From Saccharomonospora marina XMU15 (GTDB lineage Bacteria; Actinomycetota; Actinomycetes; Mycobacteriales; Pseudonocardiaceae), in the NCBI RefSeq assembly GCF_000244955.1, contig NZ_CM001439.1, positions 1,268,628 through 1,332,627 of the forward strand: a DNA stretch of 64,000 nt, read 5' to 3'. Shown here one piece after another: positions 19,124 through 28,182 of the stretch; within the stretch, counting starts at the first letter, position 1; each line of letters opens with the position of its first letter. The position numbers and the translations under genes are program-made. The notes beneath the pieces were generated by a model that saw only the letters and a program-made list of their open reading frames with translations, searched no databases and was not told where the DNA came from.

Positions 19124-20827
19124 ATGAGAAAGCGCTTGGCCTGGTGGCTCGCCGCCGTTTCGCTCGCGGTGGGAGCCTGCGGCTCGCCCGAAGCAGCCCC
19201 GCCGTTATGGAACCAGCGGGCACAGGCCGGGCTCGTGGCGTTCGAATCCTGTGAGCAGGTGTTGCGAGAGCTGCGGGAGGCCTACGCGACCGTGCCAACG
19301 CGGGGCGCCATCACGGAAGGGGAGGTGGGCGCGGCGCCCCCCGACGGCAAGGCCGCTGTCCCGCAGGCTCCTGCCGGCGCGGAGCGGGGTGGTGGCGCCG
19401 ACAGCGCGGACAGCGCCGAACCCGCACCGGGGCATTCGACGACGAACAACCACGAACAGGGGGTGGCCGAACCCGACCTGGTGCAGACCGACGGTCGCAG
19501 GGTGGTCACCGTCGCCGACGGGACGCTGCGTGTCATCGACGTGGCGAACCGGCGCACCACGTCCAGAGTGTGGCTACCGGGTGGTGCGGGCGAGGAGTTG
19601 CTGCTGTTCGGTGATCGGGCCCTCGTGGTGGGGCAGGGCACGAGCATCACGCTCGTCGAGCTGTCGGGCCAGGCGCGTGTTCTCGGCACGCTGCGGATCG
19701 AGGGCGGCTACGTCGACGCCAGGATGGCAGGCGGCCGCGCACGCGTCGTGGTCAGCTCGACGCCCAGACTCCCCGTTCCACCAGGGGAACCGGCATTCGA
19801 CGCCGCCACCGTCGACGACTGGTTGCCTTCCTACGAGCTGACCACACCCCAGGGCAGTCGCAGCGGCAGGCTCGTCGACTGCGACCGCGTTAGTCACCCC
19901 GACACCTACACCGCGACGTCCTTCCTGACCGTGCTGACCTTCGACCTCACCGCACCGCTGGGCACCGGTGACCCCGTGACGGTCGCGGCCGACGGCGGCA
20001 CCGTCTACGGCACGGCGCGCAGTCTCTATCTCGCCCACGAAACCGGCTACCGCACCGAGATCCACCGGTTCGACCTCACCGGTGCGGGCCCGGCCGAACA
20101 CGTCGCCTCCGCTGCGGTGGAGGGCACCCTGCTCAGCCAGTATGCGATGTCCGAACACGACGGTCACCTGCGCGTGGCCACCACGCGGCGATCGGACAAC
20201 GTCGTGACCGTGCTCGCGGCGAGTGGCTCGACGCTGACCAAGGTCGGTTCGCTCGCAGGACTGGGAAGGAACGAGCAGATCTATGCGGTGCGCTTCTTCG
20301 GCACGACCGGCTACGTCGTGACGTTTCGCAGGACCGACCCGCTGTACACGCTCGACCTCACCGACCCCACCGATCCCGAGGTGGTGGGGGAACTGAAGAT
20401 CACCGGGTACTCCGCCTACCTGCACCGCGCGTCGGACGGCAAGCTGCTCGGTGTCGGGCAGGAGGCCGACGAACTGGGCAGGACGACGGGGCTGCAGGTG
20501 TCGCTGTTCGACGTCACCGACGCGGCGCGCCCGCGCAAGGTCGCCGAGCACGAACTCGTCGGCGGCAGGGCACAGGTCGAGTCGCAGACCCATGCGTTTC
20601 TCTACTGGGAGCCCACCGGCCTGCTCGTGCTGCCCACCGACACCGACGCGCTGGTGCTGCGGCTGGCGGGGCACCGGTTCACCGACCTCGGCACGATCGG
20701 TCGTGGCCTGCCCGTCCGGCGCGCGCTCGTGGTCGGCGACGAGGTGTGGGTGGTGTCGACATCCGGGATCGGTGTGCACGACGAGAAAACCCTGGCCGAG
20801 CTGGCCTGGCTGCCGTTCGAGGCGTGA
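19124..20827 (+). CDS. Secreted beta-propeller lipoprotein
   Basis: This 567-residue protein starts with a lipoprotein signal (MRKRLAWWLAAVSLAVGAC, lipidated Cys at residue 19), followed by a low-complexity linker. From about residue 105 the family signature of secreted proteins with a C-terminal beta-propeller appears: NNHEQGVAEPDLVQTDG, then repeats such as VVTVADGTLRVIDVANRR and YTLDLTDPTDPEVVGELKI. It is probably exposed outside the membrane. Its role is unknown. ATG 19124 gives a complete signal peptide; the much longer open frame upstream overlaps the hydrolase gene. It converges on mtnA with 10 bp between. Confidence 0.82.
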   Translation: MRKRLAWWLAAVSLAVGACGSPEAAPPLWNQRAQAGLVAFESCEQVLRELREAYATVPTRGAITEGEVGAAPPDGKAAVPQAPAGAERGGGADSADSAEPAPGHSTTNNHEQGVAEPDLVQTDGRRVVTVADGTLRVIDVANRRTTSRVWLPGGAGEELLLFGDRALVVGQGTSITLVELSGQARVLGTLRIEGGYVDARMAGGRARVVVSSTPRLPVPPGEPAFDAATVDDWLPSYELTTPQGSRSGRLVDCDRVSHPDTYTATSFLTVLTFDLTAPLGTGDPVTVAADGGTVYGTARSLYLAHETGYRTEIHRFDLTGAGPAEHVASAAVEGTLLSQYAMSEHDGHLRVATTRRSDNVVTVLAASGSTLTKVGSLAGLGRNEQIYAVRFFGTTGYVVTFRRTDPLYTLDLTDPTDPEVVGELKITGYSAYLHRASDGKLLGVGQEADELGRTTGLQVSLFDVTDAARPRKVAEHELVGGRAQVESQTHAFLYWEPTGLLVLPTDTDALVLRLAGHRFTDLGTIGRGLPVRRALVVGDEVWVVSTSGIGVHDEKTLAELAWLPFEA

Positions 20828-20837
20828 ACGCGCCGGT

Positions 20838-21848
20838 TCAACTCCTCACGTGGAGCACGCCGTGCTCGGTGACCACGGCGGTCACCAACTCCGCCGGGGT
20901 GATGTCGAAAGCGGGATTGAACACCTGCGCGCCCTGCGGAGCAACGCGGGTGCCCGCGACGTGGGTGATTTCCTCGGCGGGCCGTTGCTCCAGCACGATG
21001 TGCGAGCCGTCCGGCAATTCACGGTCCACAGTGGATTCCGGTGCCACCACGAAGAACGGGATGTGGTGCCTGGCCGCCGCGACCGCAAGGGCGTAGGTGC
21101 CGATCTTGTTGGCGACGTCGCCGTTGGCGGCGACGCGGTCGGCTCCGACGAGCACGCAGTCCACCAGCCCCGTGGCCATGGCGGCGGGGGCCGCGGAGTC
21201 GGGCAGCAGCCGGTAGGGCACGCCCAGCTCTGCGAGTTCCCACGCGGTCAACCGGGAGCCCTGCAGCAGCGGCCGGGTCTCGTCGGCGAGCACGTACTCG
21301 ACGTGCCCGGCAGCGTGCAGGTGCCGCACGACGCCAAGCGCGGTTCCCCAGTCAACGGCGGCCAGCCTGCCGGTGTTGCAGTGGGTGAGCAGCCGCAGCG
21401 GGCGCCGCGAGCAGTGCCGCAACACGAGGTCGGCGGCGTTGCGAGACGCCTGCTTGTTGACCAGCTCGTCCTCGGTCAGCATGGCCACCGCCTCGGCGGT
21501 GACGGCATCGGCGCCACGTGGCAGGGCGGCGAGCGCGCGCTCCACACCCCAGCGCAGGTTCACCGCGGTGGGCCTGGCGCTGGCCAGCCGCTCGGCGTCG
21601 GCAGCGACCGCGTTGGTCGCGTCGGTGGCGCCGGTTGTGCCGCCGGGGCCCCGGTGCAGCCGGGCGGACATGGCCACGCCCAGCGCGCCCGCCGCGCCGA
21701 GGGCGGGCGCGCCCCGCACCGCGAGGCGCTTGATGGCGTCGACGAGTTCGTCGATCGTGGTCAGCCGCAGCGTCCGGTAGCTCTCGGGCAGCGCGCACTG
21801 GTCCACGATCACGACTGCGTCGCCGTCCCAGTCGATCGTCCTGCTCAC
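20838..21848 (-). CDS. mtnA: S-methyl-5-thioribose-1-phosphate isomerase
   Basis: This 336-residue enzyme of the methionine salvage pathway converts methylthioribose 1-phosphate to methylthioribulose 1-phosphate. Family landmarks are VRGAPALGAAGALGVAM near residue 45, the conserved Cys in LLTHCNTGRLAAVDWGTALGV near 155, ADETRPLLQGSRLTAWEL near 190 and the catalytic Asp in VLVGADRVAANGDVANKIGTY near 240. Length and motifs are typical. The alternative, an eIF2B-like ribose-1,5-bisphosphate isomerase, is less likely given the CNTG motif. GTG 21848 lies 6 nt after GACAAT, suggesting a leaderless mRNA. No other mtn genes are in the window. Confidence 0.92.
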   Translation of the reverse strand: MSRTIDWDGDAVVIVDQCALPESYRTLRLTTIDELVDAIKRLAVRGAPALGAAGALGVAMSARLHRGPGGTTGATDATNAVAADAERLASARPTAVNLRWGVERALAALPRGADAVTAEAVAMLTEDELVNKQASRNAADLVLRHCSRRPLRLLTHCNTGRLAAVDWGTALGVVRHLHAAGHVEYVLADETRPLLQGSRLTAWELAELGVPYRLLPDSAAPAAMATGLVDCVLVGADRVAANGDVANKIGTYALAVAAARHHIPFFVVAPESTVDRELPDGSHIVLEQRPAEEITHVAGTRVAPQGAQVFNPAFDITPAELVTAVVTEHGVLHVRS

Positions 21849-21992
21849 GCTCCCATTGTCGCCCGGGGCCGCCGAGGGCCTTAACCCACATGCACATCCC
21901 CCTTCACTCTGGTGCGACGCCCGGGCGCTTTACTACGGTCACCCGGAAGCGAAGTTGTATCGCTCACCCCGGCGGAACCATGTGGAGGCGCG

Positions 21993-23345
21993 ATGGCCGG
22001 CCGTACGAAGTACCTGCTCGACGAGGAAGACATGCCCACCCAGTGGTACAACGTCGTCCCAGACCTGCCGCAGCCGCCACCCCCACCGCTGCACCCGGCG
22101 ACGAGGGAGCCGGTGGGGCCTGCCGACCTCGCGCCGCTCTTCCCGCAGGCCCTCATCGAGCAGGAGGTGACCACCGAGCGCTATGTCGACATCCCTGGCG
22201 AGGTCATCGACGTCTACCGGCTGTGGCGGCCCTCCCCGCTGTTTCGCGCCCGCAGGTTGGAGAAGCTGCTCGACACCCCCGCCCGCATCTACTACAAGTA
22301 CGAGGGCGTGAGCCCGGTCGGCTCCCACAAGCCGAACACGGCGGTGCCGCAGGCGTTCTACAACTCCGCGGAGGGCGTCACGCGGCTGACCACCGAAACC
22401 GGCGCCGGGCAGTGGGGCAGTGCGCTTGCATTCGCCTGCGCCACCTACGGGCTCGACTGCGAGGTGTGGCAGGTGCGCGCCTCCTACGACCAAAAGCCCT
22501 ACCGCAAGATCATGATGGAGACCTTCGGGGCGACGCTGCACCCGAGCCCGTCCGAGCTGACCGAAGCCGGCCGCAAGATCCTGGCCGAGAACCCCGACTC
22601 CACCGGCAGCCTCGGCATCGCCATCAGCGAGGCCGTCGAGAAGGCGGCAGGCGACCCCGACGCCCGCTACGCGCTCGGCAGCGTGCTCAACCACGTCCTG
22701 CTGCACCAGACGGTGATCGGCGAGGAGGCCATCAAGCAGTTCCAGCTCGCCGAGGACACGCCGGACGTCATCGTCGGCTGCACCGGGGGTGGCTCCAACT
22801 TCGGCGGGCTGGCGTTCCCGTTCCTGCGGGAGAAGCTGGCAGGCAGGATGGACGTGGACATCCGCGCGGTCGAACCGGCCGCCTGCCCCTCGCTCACCAG
22901 GGGCCGCTACGCCTACGACTTCGGCGACACCGCGGGCCTCACACCGCTGCTGAAGATGCACACGCTGGGCCACGGGTTCATCCCCGACCCTATCCACGCA
23001 GGCGGGCTGCGTTATCACGGCATGTCGCCGCTGCTGTCGCACATCTACGAGCTCGGCCTCATCGACGCTCTCGCCGTGCCGCAGCAGGAGTGCTTCGCGG
23101 CAGGCGTGCGGTTCGCCCGCACTGAGGGGATCATCCCGGCTCCCGAGCCGACCCACGCGCTCGCCGCCTGCATGCGCGAAGCTCTCAGGTGCAAGGAGAC
23201 CGGTGAGGAGAAGGTCATCCTCACCGCCCTCTGCGGGCACGCCCACCTCGACCTGCCGGCCTACGCCGCCTACCTCGGCGGGCAGATGGTTGACAACGAA
23301 CTGCCGCAGCACGCGCTGGACACCTCCCTCGCCGGTATCCCGTAA
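21993..23345 (+). CDS. trpB2: TrpB-like pyridoxal phosphate-dependent enzyme (TrpB2)
   Basis: This 450-residue protein belongs to the stand-alone TrpB2 branch of tryptophan synthase beta chains, longer than TrpB1 and not paired with trpA here. The Schiff-base lysine is Lys113 in [14 protein letters not shown]. The phosphate-binding loop is [16 protein letters not shown] near residue 270. The N-terminal extension [15 protein letters not shown] and the C-terminal [14 protein letters not shown] are TrpB2-like. Such enzymes can condense indole and serine, possibly as indole salvage. ATG 21993 follows TGTGGAGG. The frame is also open upstream to 21912, but without family similarity. Confidence 0.88.
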   Translation: MAGRTKYLLDEEDMPTQWYNVVPDLPQPPPPPLHPATREPVGPADLAPLFPQALIEQEVTTERYVDIPGEVIDVYRLWRPSPLFRARRLEKLLDTPARIYYKYEGVSPVGSHKPNTAVPQAFYNSAEGVTRLTTETGAGQWGSALAFACATYGLDCEVWQVRASYDQKPYRKIMMETFGATLHPSPSELTEAGRKILAENPDSTGSLGIAISEAVEKAAGDPDARYALGSVLNHVLLHQTVIGEEAIKQFQLAEDTPDVIVGCTGGGSNFGGLAFPFLREKLAGRMDVDIRAVEPAACPSLTRGRYAYDFGDTAGLTPLLKMHTLGHGFIPDPIHAGGLRYHGMSPLLSHIYELGLIDALAVPQQECFAAGVRFARTEGIIPAPEPTHALAACMREALRCKETGEEKVILTALCGHAHLDLPAYAAYLGGQMVDNELPQHALDTSLAGIP

Positions 23346-23527
23346 CGGCTGCGCGACCGGCGCGAATGCCGACCGCGCGCCGGTCGCGCAGCCACCGGGA
23401 CGGCACGGGCGCCCGCGAAGCGGCGCCGGGCGAGACAGGTAAGCCGAAAGCCGCACCGCTCGGCGCGCCGGCCGGGTCGGTGGTGCCGCAGTACCTGCCC
23501 TCGCGGCACGACTACCCTGGAAAGGCG

Positions 23528-24736
23528 ATGACCTACCTCGACCACGCGGCGACCACCCCGATGTCGCCGGAGTCCCTCGCGGCGATGACCGACGCGCTGT
23601 CCACGCTGGGCAACGCGTCGTCGCTGCACTCATCAGGGCGAAGGGCACGCAGGGTCGTGGAGGAGGCGCGCGAGACCCTTGCCGACGCGATGGGCGCGCG
23701 GCCATCCGAGGTGATCTTCACCGGTGGTGGTACCGAAAGCGACAACCTCGCGGTCAAGGGCATCTACTGGGCGCGAAAGCGTGCGGACCCGGCTCGCCGC
23801 CGCGTGCTCGCCAGTTCCGTGGAGCATCACGCGGTGCTCGATGCCGTACGGTGGCTCGGCGACCACGCGGACGCCGAGGTCACCTGGCTGGAGGTCGACG
23901 AGCACGGAAGTGTGCGGCCCGACACGTTGCGTGCCGCGATCGAGAGCGCACCCGACCAGGTCGCACTGGTCACGGTGATGTGGGCCAACAACGAGGTCGG
24001 CACCGTGAACCCGGTGGCCGAACTCGCCGCGATCTGCGCCGAACACGGCATCCCGATGCACACCGACGCCGTGCAGGCGGTCGGTGCCGTGGAGGTCGGT
24101 TTCGCCGCCAGCGGCGTGAGCGCGCTGACACTGACCGGGCACAAGATCGGTGGACCGTACGGCATCGGGGCGCTGTTGCTGGATCGGGAGACGCCGTGCG
24201 TTCCGCTGTTGCACGGCGGCGGTCAGGAGCGAGAGGTACGGTCGGGGACGCTCGATGTTCCCGCGATCCACGCGTTCGCCACCGCGGTTCGCGCGGCTGT
24301 CGAGAAGCAGGCCGAGCACTTCTGCGCGCTCACCAAGCTGCGCGACGACCTGATCGATGCCGTGTTGCGCGAGGTCCCCGACGCCGTGCTCAACGGCCCG
24401 CCCGCCGACGCCGCCGACAGCAGGTTGCCGGGCATCGCGCACTTCACCTTCCCGGGTTGCGCGGGAGACAGCCTGCTGATGCTGCTGGACGCCAAGGGCA
24501 TCGAGTGTTCCACCGGATCGGCGTGCACGGCTGGAGTCGCCGAGCCCAGCCACGTGTTGCTGGCGATGGGCGCGGACGCCGCCTCGGCACGCGGTTCGCT
24601 GCGATTCTCCCTGGGGCACACCTCCACCAGCGCCGACATCGAAGCGGTGAGCAGGGAGATCGGCGCGGTCGTCGCCAGGGCCCGGCAGGCCGGGCTCGCA
24701 GGCATGCGCAAGCACAAGCCCGAGCAGGAGGGGTAG
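23528..24736 (+). CDS. iscS: Cysteine desulfurase (IscS/NifS family)
   Basis: This 402-residue PLP enzyme takes sulfur from cysteine for Fe-S clusters and tRNA thiolation. It begins [15 protein letters not shown]. The PLP lysine is Lys206 in [12 protein letters not shown], the base-stacking histidine is in SSVEHHAVL near residue 100, and the persulfide cysteine is Cys333 in [13 protein letters not shown] 23528 is the family start; the open frame from 23366 adds an unrelated basic leader. mnmA follows 3 bp downstream, so the sulfur from this enzyme probably feeds MnmA. This pair is also adjacent in M. tuberculosis (Rv3025c, Rv3024c). Confidence 0.95.
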   Translation: MTYLDHAATTPMSPESLAAMTDALSTLGNASSLHSSGRRARRVVEEARETLADAMGARPSEVIFTGGGTESDNLAVKGIYWARKRADPARRRVLASSVEHHAVLDAVRWLGDHADAEVTWLEVDEHGSVRPDTLRAAIESAPDQVALVTVMWANNEVGTVNPVAELAAICAEHGIPMHTDAVQAVGAVEVGFAASGVSALTLTGHKIGGPYGIGALLLDRETPCVPLLHGGGQEREVRSGTLDVPAIHAFATAVRAAVEKQAEHFCALTKLRDDLIDAVLREVPDAVLNGPPADAADSRLPGIAHFTFPGCAGDSLLMLLDAKGIECSTGSACTAGVAEPSHVLLAMGADAASARGSLRFSLGHTSTSADIEAVSREIGAVVARARQAGLAGMRKHKPEQEG

Positions 24737-24739
24737 CCG

Positions 24740-25831
24740 ATGCGGGTACTGGCCGCGATGAGCGGTGGGGTCGACTCGGCCGTCGCCGCCGCCCGCGCCG
24801 TGGAGGCCGGACACGACGTCGTGGGCGTGCACCTGGCACTTTCGGCGAAACCCGGCACGCTGCGCACGGGAGCGCGCGGCTGCTGCACGATCGAGGACGC
24901 CCACGACGCGCGGCGGGCGGCCGACATCCTTGGCATCCCGTTCTACGTGTGGGACTTCGCGGAGCGCTTCACCGAGGAGGTCGTGGAGACCTTCGTGGGG
25001 GAGTACGCGGCGGGCCGCACCCCGAACCCGTGCGTCACCTGCAACGAGAAGATCAAGTTCGAGGCGCTGCTCGACAAGGCGATGGCGCTCGGCTTCGACG
25101 CGGTGTGCACGGGACACTACGCACGGCTGGAGGTCGTGGACGGTCGACCGCAGCTTCGGCGTAGCGCGGACGAGGGCAAGGACCAGTCGTACGTGCTGGC
25201 CTCGCTGCGGCCCGAGCAGTTGCGGCACGCCATGTTCCCGCTCGGCGGGTCCCGCAAGTCCGATGTTCGCGCCGAGGCGGCCGAGCGCGGGCTCGCCGTC
25301 GCCGAGAAACCCGACAGCCACGACATCTGCTTCATTCCCGACGGCGACACCAGGAAGTTCCTGGAGTCCAGGCTGGGCGAGAGCCCTGGCGACCTCGTCG
25401 ACGCCGAGACCGGGGCGGTGCTCGGCAGGCACACCGGGGTGCACGGGTTCACCGTGGGCCAGCGCAAGGGGCTCGGCATCGACAAGCCCGCACCCGACGG
25501 CAGGCCGAGGTACGTGCTCTCGCTGGAGCCGGTGTCGGGCACGGTGAAGGTCGGTTCGGCGAACCGGCTGGAGGTGACCCGCATCGACGGCGAGCGGCCG
25601 ATCTGGCCGAGCGGGTGCCCGCTCGAGGGTCCGACCGAGTGCGTTGTGCAGGTGCGTGCCCACGGTGGTACGGCGCGTGCCGTCGCGGAGGCCGCGGACG
25701 GGGAGGTGACCGTGCGGCTGCGGGAACCGCTGAGTGGGGTCGCTCCCGGCCAGGTCGCGGTGCTGTATCGGGACGAAGGCGAGGCTGGCGACCTGGTGCT
25801 GGGCAGTGCGAGGATCGCTGCCACGGCGTGA
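24740..25831 (+). CDS. mnmA: tRNA-specific 2-thiouridylase MnmA
   Basis: This 363-residue enzyme thiolates U34 of tRNA for Glu, Gln and Lys. The PP-loop [12 protein letters not shown] is at residues 7-18. The catalytic cysteines are Cys101 in [12 protein letters not shown] and Cys197 in [11 protein letters not shown]. The GHYAR segment near 130 and the C-terminal beta-barrel ending in [10 protein letters not shown] complete the family. It lies 3 bp after iscS, so the sulfur relay is encoded in one operon. The substrate tRNAs for Gln and Glu in this window carry C34 and so are not its direct targets. Confidence 0.97.
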   Translation: MRVLAAMSGGVDSAVAAARAVEAGHDVVGVHLALSAKPGTLRTGARGCCTIEDAHDARRAADILGIPFYVWDFAERFTEEVVETFVGEYAAGRTPNPCVTCNEKIKFEALLDKAMALGFDAVCTGHYARLEVVDGRPQLRRSADEGKDQSYVLASLRPEQLRHAMFPLGGSRKSDVRAEAAERGLAVAEKPDSHDICFIPDGDTRKFLESRLGESPGDLVDAETGAVLGRHTGVHGFTVGQRKGLGIDKPAPDGRPRYVLSLEPVSGTVKVGSANRLEVTRIDGERPIWPSGCPLEGPTECVVQVRAHGGTARAVAEAADGEVTVRLREPLSGVAPGQVAVLYRDEGEAGDLVLGSARIAATA

Positions 25832-25863
25832 CCACGGCGCCGAGGGTTGGCGGGAGGAACTCG

Positions 25864-27381
25864 ATGACGAGCATGCTCAGGTCCAGCACGGTGTCCGACG
25901 TCCTGCGGCGAAGCGCCGCGCGGGTGCCGAACCGGACGGCACTGCGGTTCGCGGAGCGGGAATGGACCTATCGTGAGCTCGACGCCGCGGTCACCAGGGC
26001 GGCGGCGCACCTGCTCTCGCTCGGTCTGCGCCACGGCGACCGGGTGGCCGCCTACGGCAAGAACTCCGACGCCTACCTCATCGGTTTCCTGGCCTGCGCC
26101 AGGGCCGGTCTGGTGCACGTGCCGGTGAACTTCAACCTCACCGGCGACGAGCTGGGCTACTTGGTCGAGCAGTCCGGAAGCAGTGTCGCGCTGGTGGACC
26201 CGGGGCTGCGGGGCAACGTCGACGCGCTCGGCCTTGCGCTGAAGCACGTCCTGCCGCTTCGCGATGCCGAGGGCAGCCTGCTGGAGGTGGCGCGCGAATC
26301 GACGGCGCCCTCGCTCGACGTCGAGGTGGCCGACACCGATCTGGCTCAGTTGCTGTACACCTCGGGGACCACGTCGCGGCCAAAGGGCGCGATGATGACC
26401 CACAGGGCGCTGGTTCACGAGTACGTGTCCTGCCTTGTCGATCTCGACCTCACCGAGCACGACGCCCCGCTGCACGTCATGCCGCTCTACCACAGTGCGC
26501 AACTGCACGTGTTCCTCATGCCGTGGCTCGCCGTCGGTGCCACCAACACGCTGCTCGAGGTGCCCGATCCGAACGAGATCCTGCGCAGGCTCTCCGCCGA
26601 CCGGCACGGCGCGTTCTTCGCGGCTCCGACGTTGTGGGTCGCGCTGGCCAACCATCCCGAGTTCGGCGAGCACGACCTTTCGGCGCTGCGCAAGGCCTAC
26701 TACGGCGCCTCGATCATGCCGGGCCCGGTGCTGGAGCGGCTGCGCGAGGCCATGCCGGAGTTGGGTTTCTACAACTGTTTCGGCCAGTCGGAGATCGCGC
26801 CGCTTGCCACCGTGCTGCGTCCCGAGGAGCACCAACAGCGCCCGGATTCGGCGGGCAGGCCGGTGTTGTTCGTGGAGCTTCGGGTCGTCGATCCCGACGG
26901 CAACGACGTCGCGCCCGGTGAGCAGGGGGAGGTCGTCTACCGGTCGCCGCAGTTGTGCGAGGGCTACTGGGACAAGCCGCAGGAGACCGAGGAGGCCTTC
27001 CGTGACGGCTGGTTCCACTCCGGTGACCTGGTGCGCATCGACGAGGAGGGCTACCTCTACGTCGTCGACCGGATCAAGGACGTGATCAACACCGGTGGCG
27101 TGCTGGTCGCCTCGCGCGAGGTGGAGGACGCGCTCTACACCCACCCCGCCGTCGGCGAGGTGGCCGTGATCGGGCTGCCGGACGAGAAGTGGATCGAGGC
27201 GATCACAGCCGTCGTGGTGCCCAAGGGTGAAGTCGGTGAGGACGAACTGCTCGGCCACGTGCGGGGCAAGCTGTCGTCGTTCAAACTGCCCAAGGCGGTT
27301 CGCTTCGTGGAGGACCTGCCGCGCAACGCCTCCGGCAAGATCCTCAAGCGGGAGCTGCGGGACCGGTTCGCCGCGTCGTGA
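25864..27381 (+). CDS. AMP-dependent acyl-CoA synthetase/ligase
   Basis: This 505-residue adenylate-forming enzyme activates a fatty or carboxylic acid with ATP and CoA. The AMP-binding P-loop LLYTSGTTSRPKGAMMTH is near residue 165. YNCFGQSEIAPLAT follows near 305. The hinge aspartate and arginine are in GWFHSGDLVRIDEEGYLYVVDR near 385. The C-terminal acylation lysine is in NASGKILKREL near 495. Start ATG 25864 follows GCGGGAGGAAC. The acid cannot be deduced; long-chain acyl-CoA ligase is the usual annotation. It follows mnmA by 32 bp in the same direction. Confidence 0.9.
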   Translation: MTSMLRSSTVSDVLRRSAARVPNRTALRFAEREWTYRELDAAVTRAAAHLLSLGLRHGDRVAAYGKNSDAYLIGFLACARAGLVHVPVNFNLTGDELGYLVEQSGSSVALVDPGLRGNVDALGLALKHVLPLRDAEGSLLEVARESTAPSLDVEVADTDLAQLLYTSGTTSRPKGAMMTHRALVHEYVSCLVDLDLTEHDAPLHVMPLYHSAQLHVFLMPWLAVGATNTLLEVPDPNEILRRLSADRHGAFFAAPTLWVALANHPEFGEHDLSALRKAYYGASIMPGPVLERLREAMPELGFYNCFGQSEIAPLATVLRPEEHQQRPDSAGRPVLFVELRVVDPDGNDVAPGEQGEVVYRSPQLCEGYWDKPQETEEAFRDGWFHSGDLVRIDEEGYLYVVDRIKDVINTGGVLVASREVEDALYTHPAVGEVAVIGLPDEKWIEAITAVVVPKGEVGEDELLGHVRGKLSSFKLPKAVRFVEDLPRNASGKILKRELRDRFAAS

Positions 27382-27393
27382 CTGCCGGGTTAC

Positions 27394-27820
27394 TCACGTC
27401 TCGGGCAGTGTGTCGACGGTGATCGACGGATAGCGCCTCGCGAACCGGGTGTCCAATGTGACCAGTGTGTTTCCGCTGCCTGCGCGAACGCCGCCAGATA
27501 GTCGTCGGTCCAGAGTTTGTGGCTGTTGTCGGTGCGGGCCGAGATCGCTCGCCAGACATGCTCCAGCTGCGTCGGCTCACCGGCCCAGCGCACTCGGTCG
27601 TCGCTGCGAAGCATGTCAAGAACCTTCCACGCGTCGGTTGGCGCCAGGACGTCTTCACCCAGCACGGCGGGGTGGGACAGGAGTCTCAGCAAGCCCAGCT
27701 GCGCGACCCTGCACAAGAACAGTTCGCCGTCGTGCTCGGTGAACCACGACGCGACGCGTGGGTGGTGGGCATGCCCTGCCCAGACAGCGGCAAGCCAGAC
27801 ACACCGACATCGAGCAGCAT
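27394..27820 (-). pseudogene. VapC-type PIN-domain toxin, broken by two frameshifts
   Basis: Read on the minus strand, three frames in turn give one PIN-domain protein. ATG 27820 gives MLLDV with the first catalytic Asp. After a shift near 27805 another frame gives VWLAAVWAGHAHHPRVASWF and on through LWTDDYLAAFAQAA. After a second shift near 27465 a third frame gives GNTLVTLDTRFARRYP, with the Asp near the C terminus, ending at the stop 27394-27396. Each change fits a 1-nt loss. With both shifts the full toxin cannot be made. The match to the VapC pattern of acidic residues is clear, the exact subfamily less so. The ATG overlaps the antitoxin stop as TGATG, as in intact vapBC pairs. Confidence 0.7.
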
Positions 27821-28100
27821 CAGCAATTCCCGTGCTTTTCGGCTTCCTCCGAGGTGAAGACTGCTTCGATGCCCGCGTTGGTGGTGTTGACCGTGCCGGG
27901 GCGGCGCTGCTCACCAGCGGTAGCCGCACCATCGTGTGTTTCTCGGACGTGGGGAAGGTGCCGAGTTCGTGCACCACCGCGCGGGTGAGGAACTCCTTCA
28001 GCGTTTCTCCTCGGGCCGCCGCCTCGGCTTTCGCGGCACGTAGCAGCTCCGTCGACAGCTCGTGTGCTCCAGGCGGGACGCGGGTCTGGTGTCGGGTGGA
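27820..28100 (-). pseudogene. VapB-type antitoxin remnant
   Basis: On the minus strand the frame reads GAHELSTELLRAAKAEAAAR, then GETLKEFLTRAVVHEL, a helical domain like that of VapB-type antitoxins. Near 27890 the frame breaks (a single G seems to be missing in the CCGGC run). The next frame continues TVNTTNAGIEAVFTSEEAEK to a TGA that overlaps the toxin ATG. The N-terminal end has no ATG or GTG before 27977 and runs into the 21-bp repeat array, so the native start also seems lost. The left limit is approximate. Confidence 0.6.
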
Positions 28101-28175
28101 GCGCGGAACTCGCGGTCGGGACCGGGGAACTCGCCGACGGGAACGCAGGACTCGCCGACGGGAACGGGGGACTCG
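28101..28175 (-). repeat. 21-bp tandem repeat array, copy A
   Basis: Three full units of 21 bp (28113-28133, 28134-28154, 28155-28175) and a partial fourth lie directly after the stop of the metallo-hydrolase gene (stop at 28183). Read on the minus strand each unit starts CGAGTCC or CGAGTTC and ends in GG or CCG. The same unit is found at 42361-42444 after another gene. The array also abuts the truncated antitoxin start. Confidence 0.85.
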
Positions 28176-28182
28176 CGGGGGT

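Noticed and set aside
28101-28175. 21-bp repeats as a CRISPR or integron attC array
   Set aside because: Units are contiguous without spacers, and there are no integrase or cas genes.
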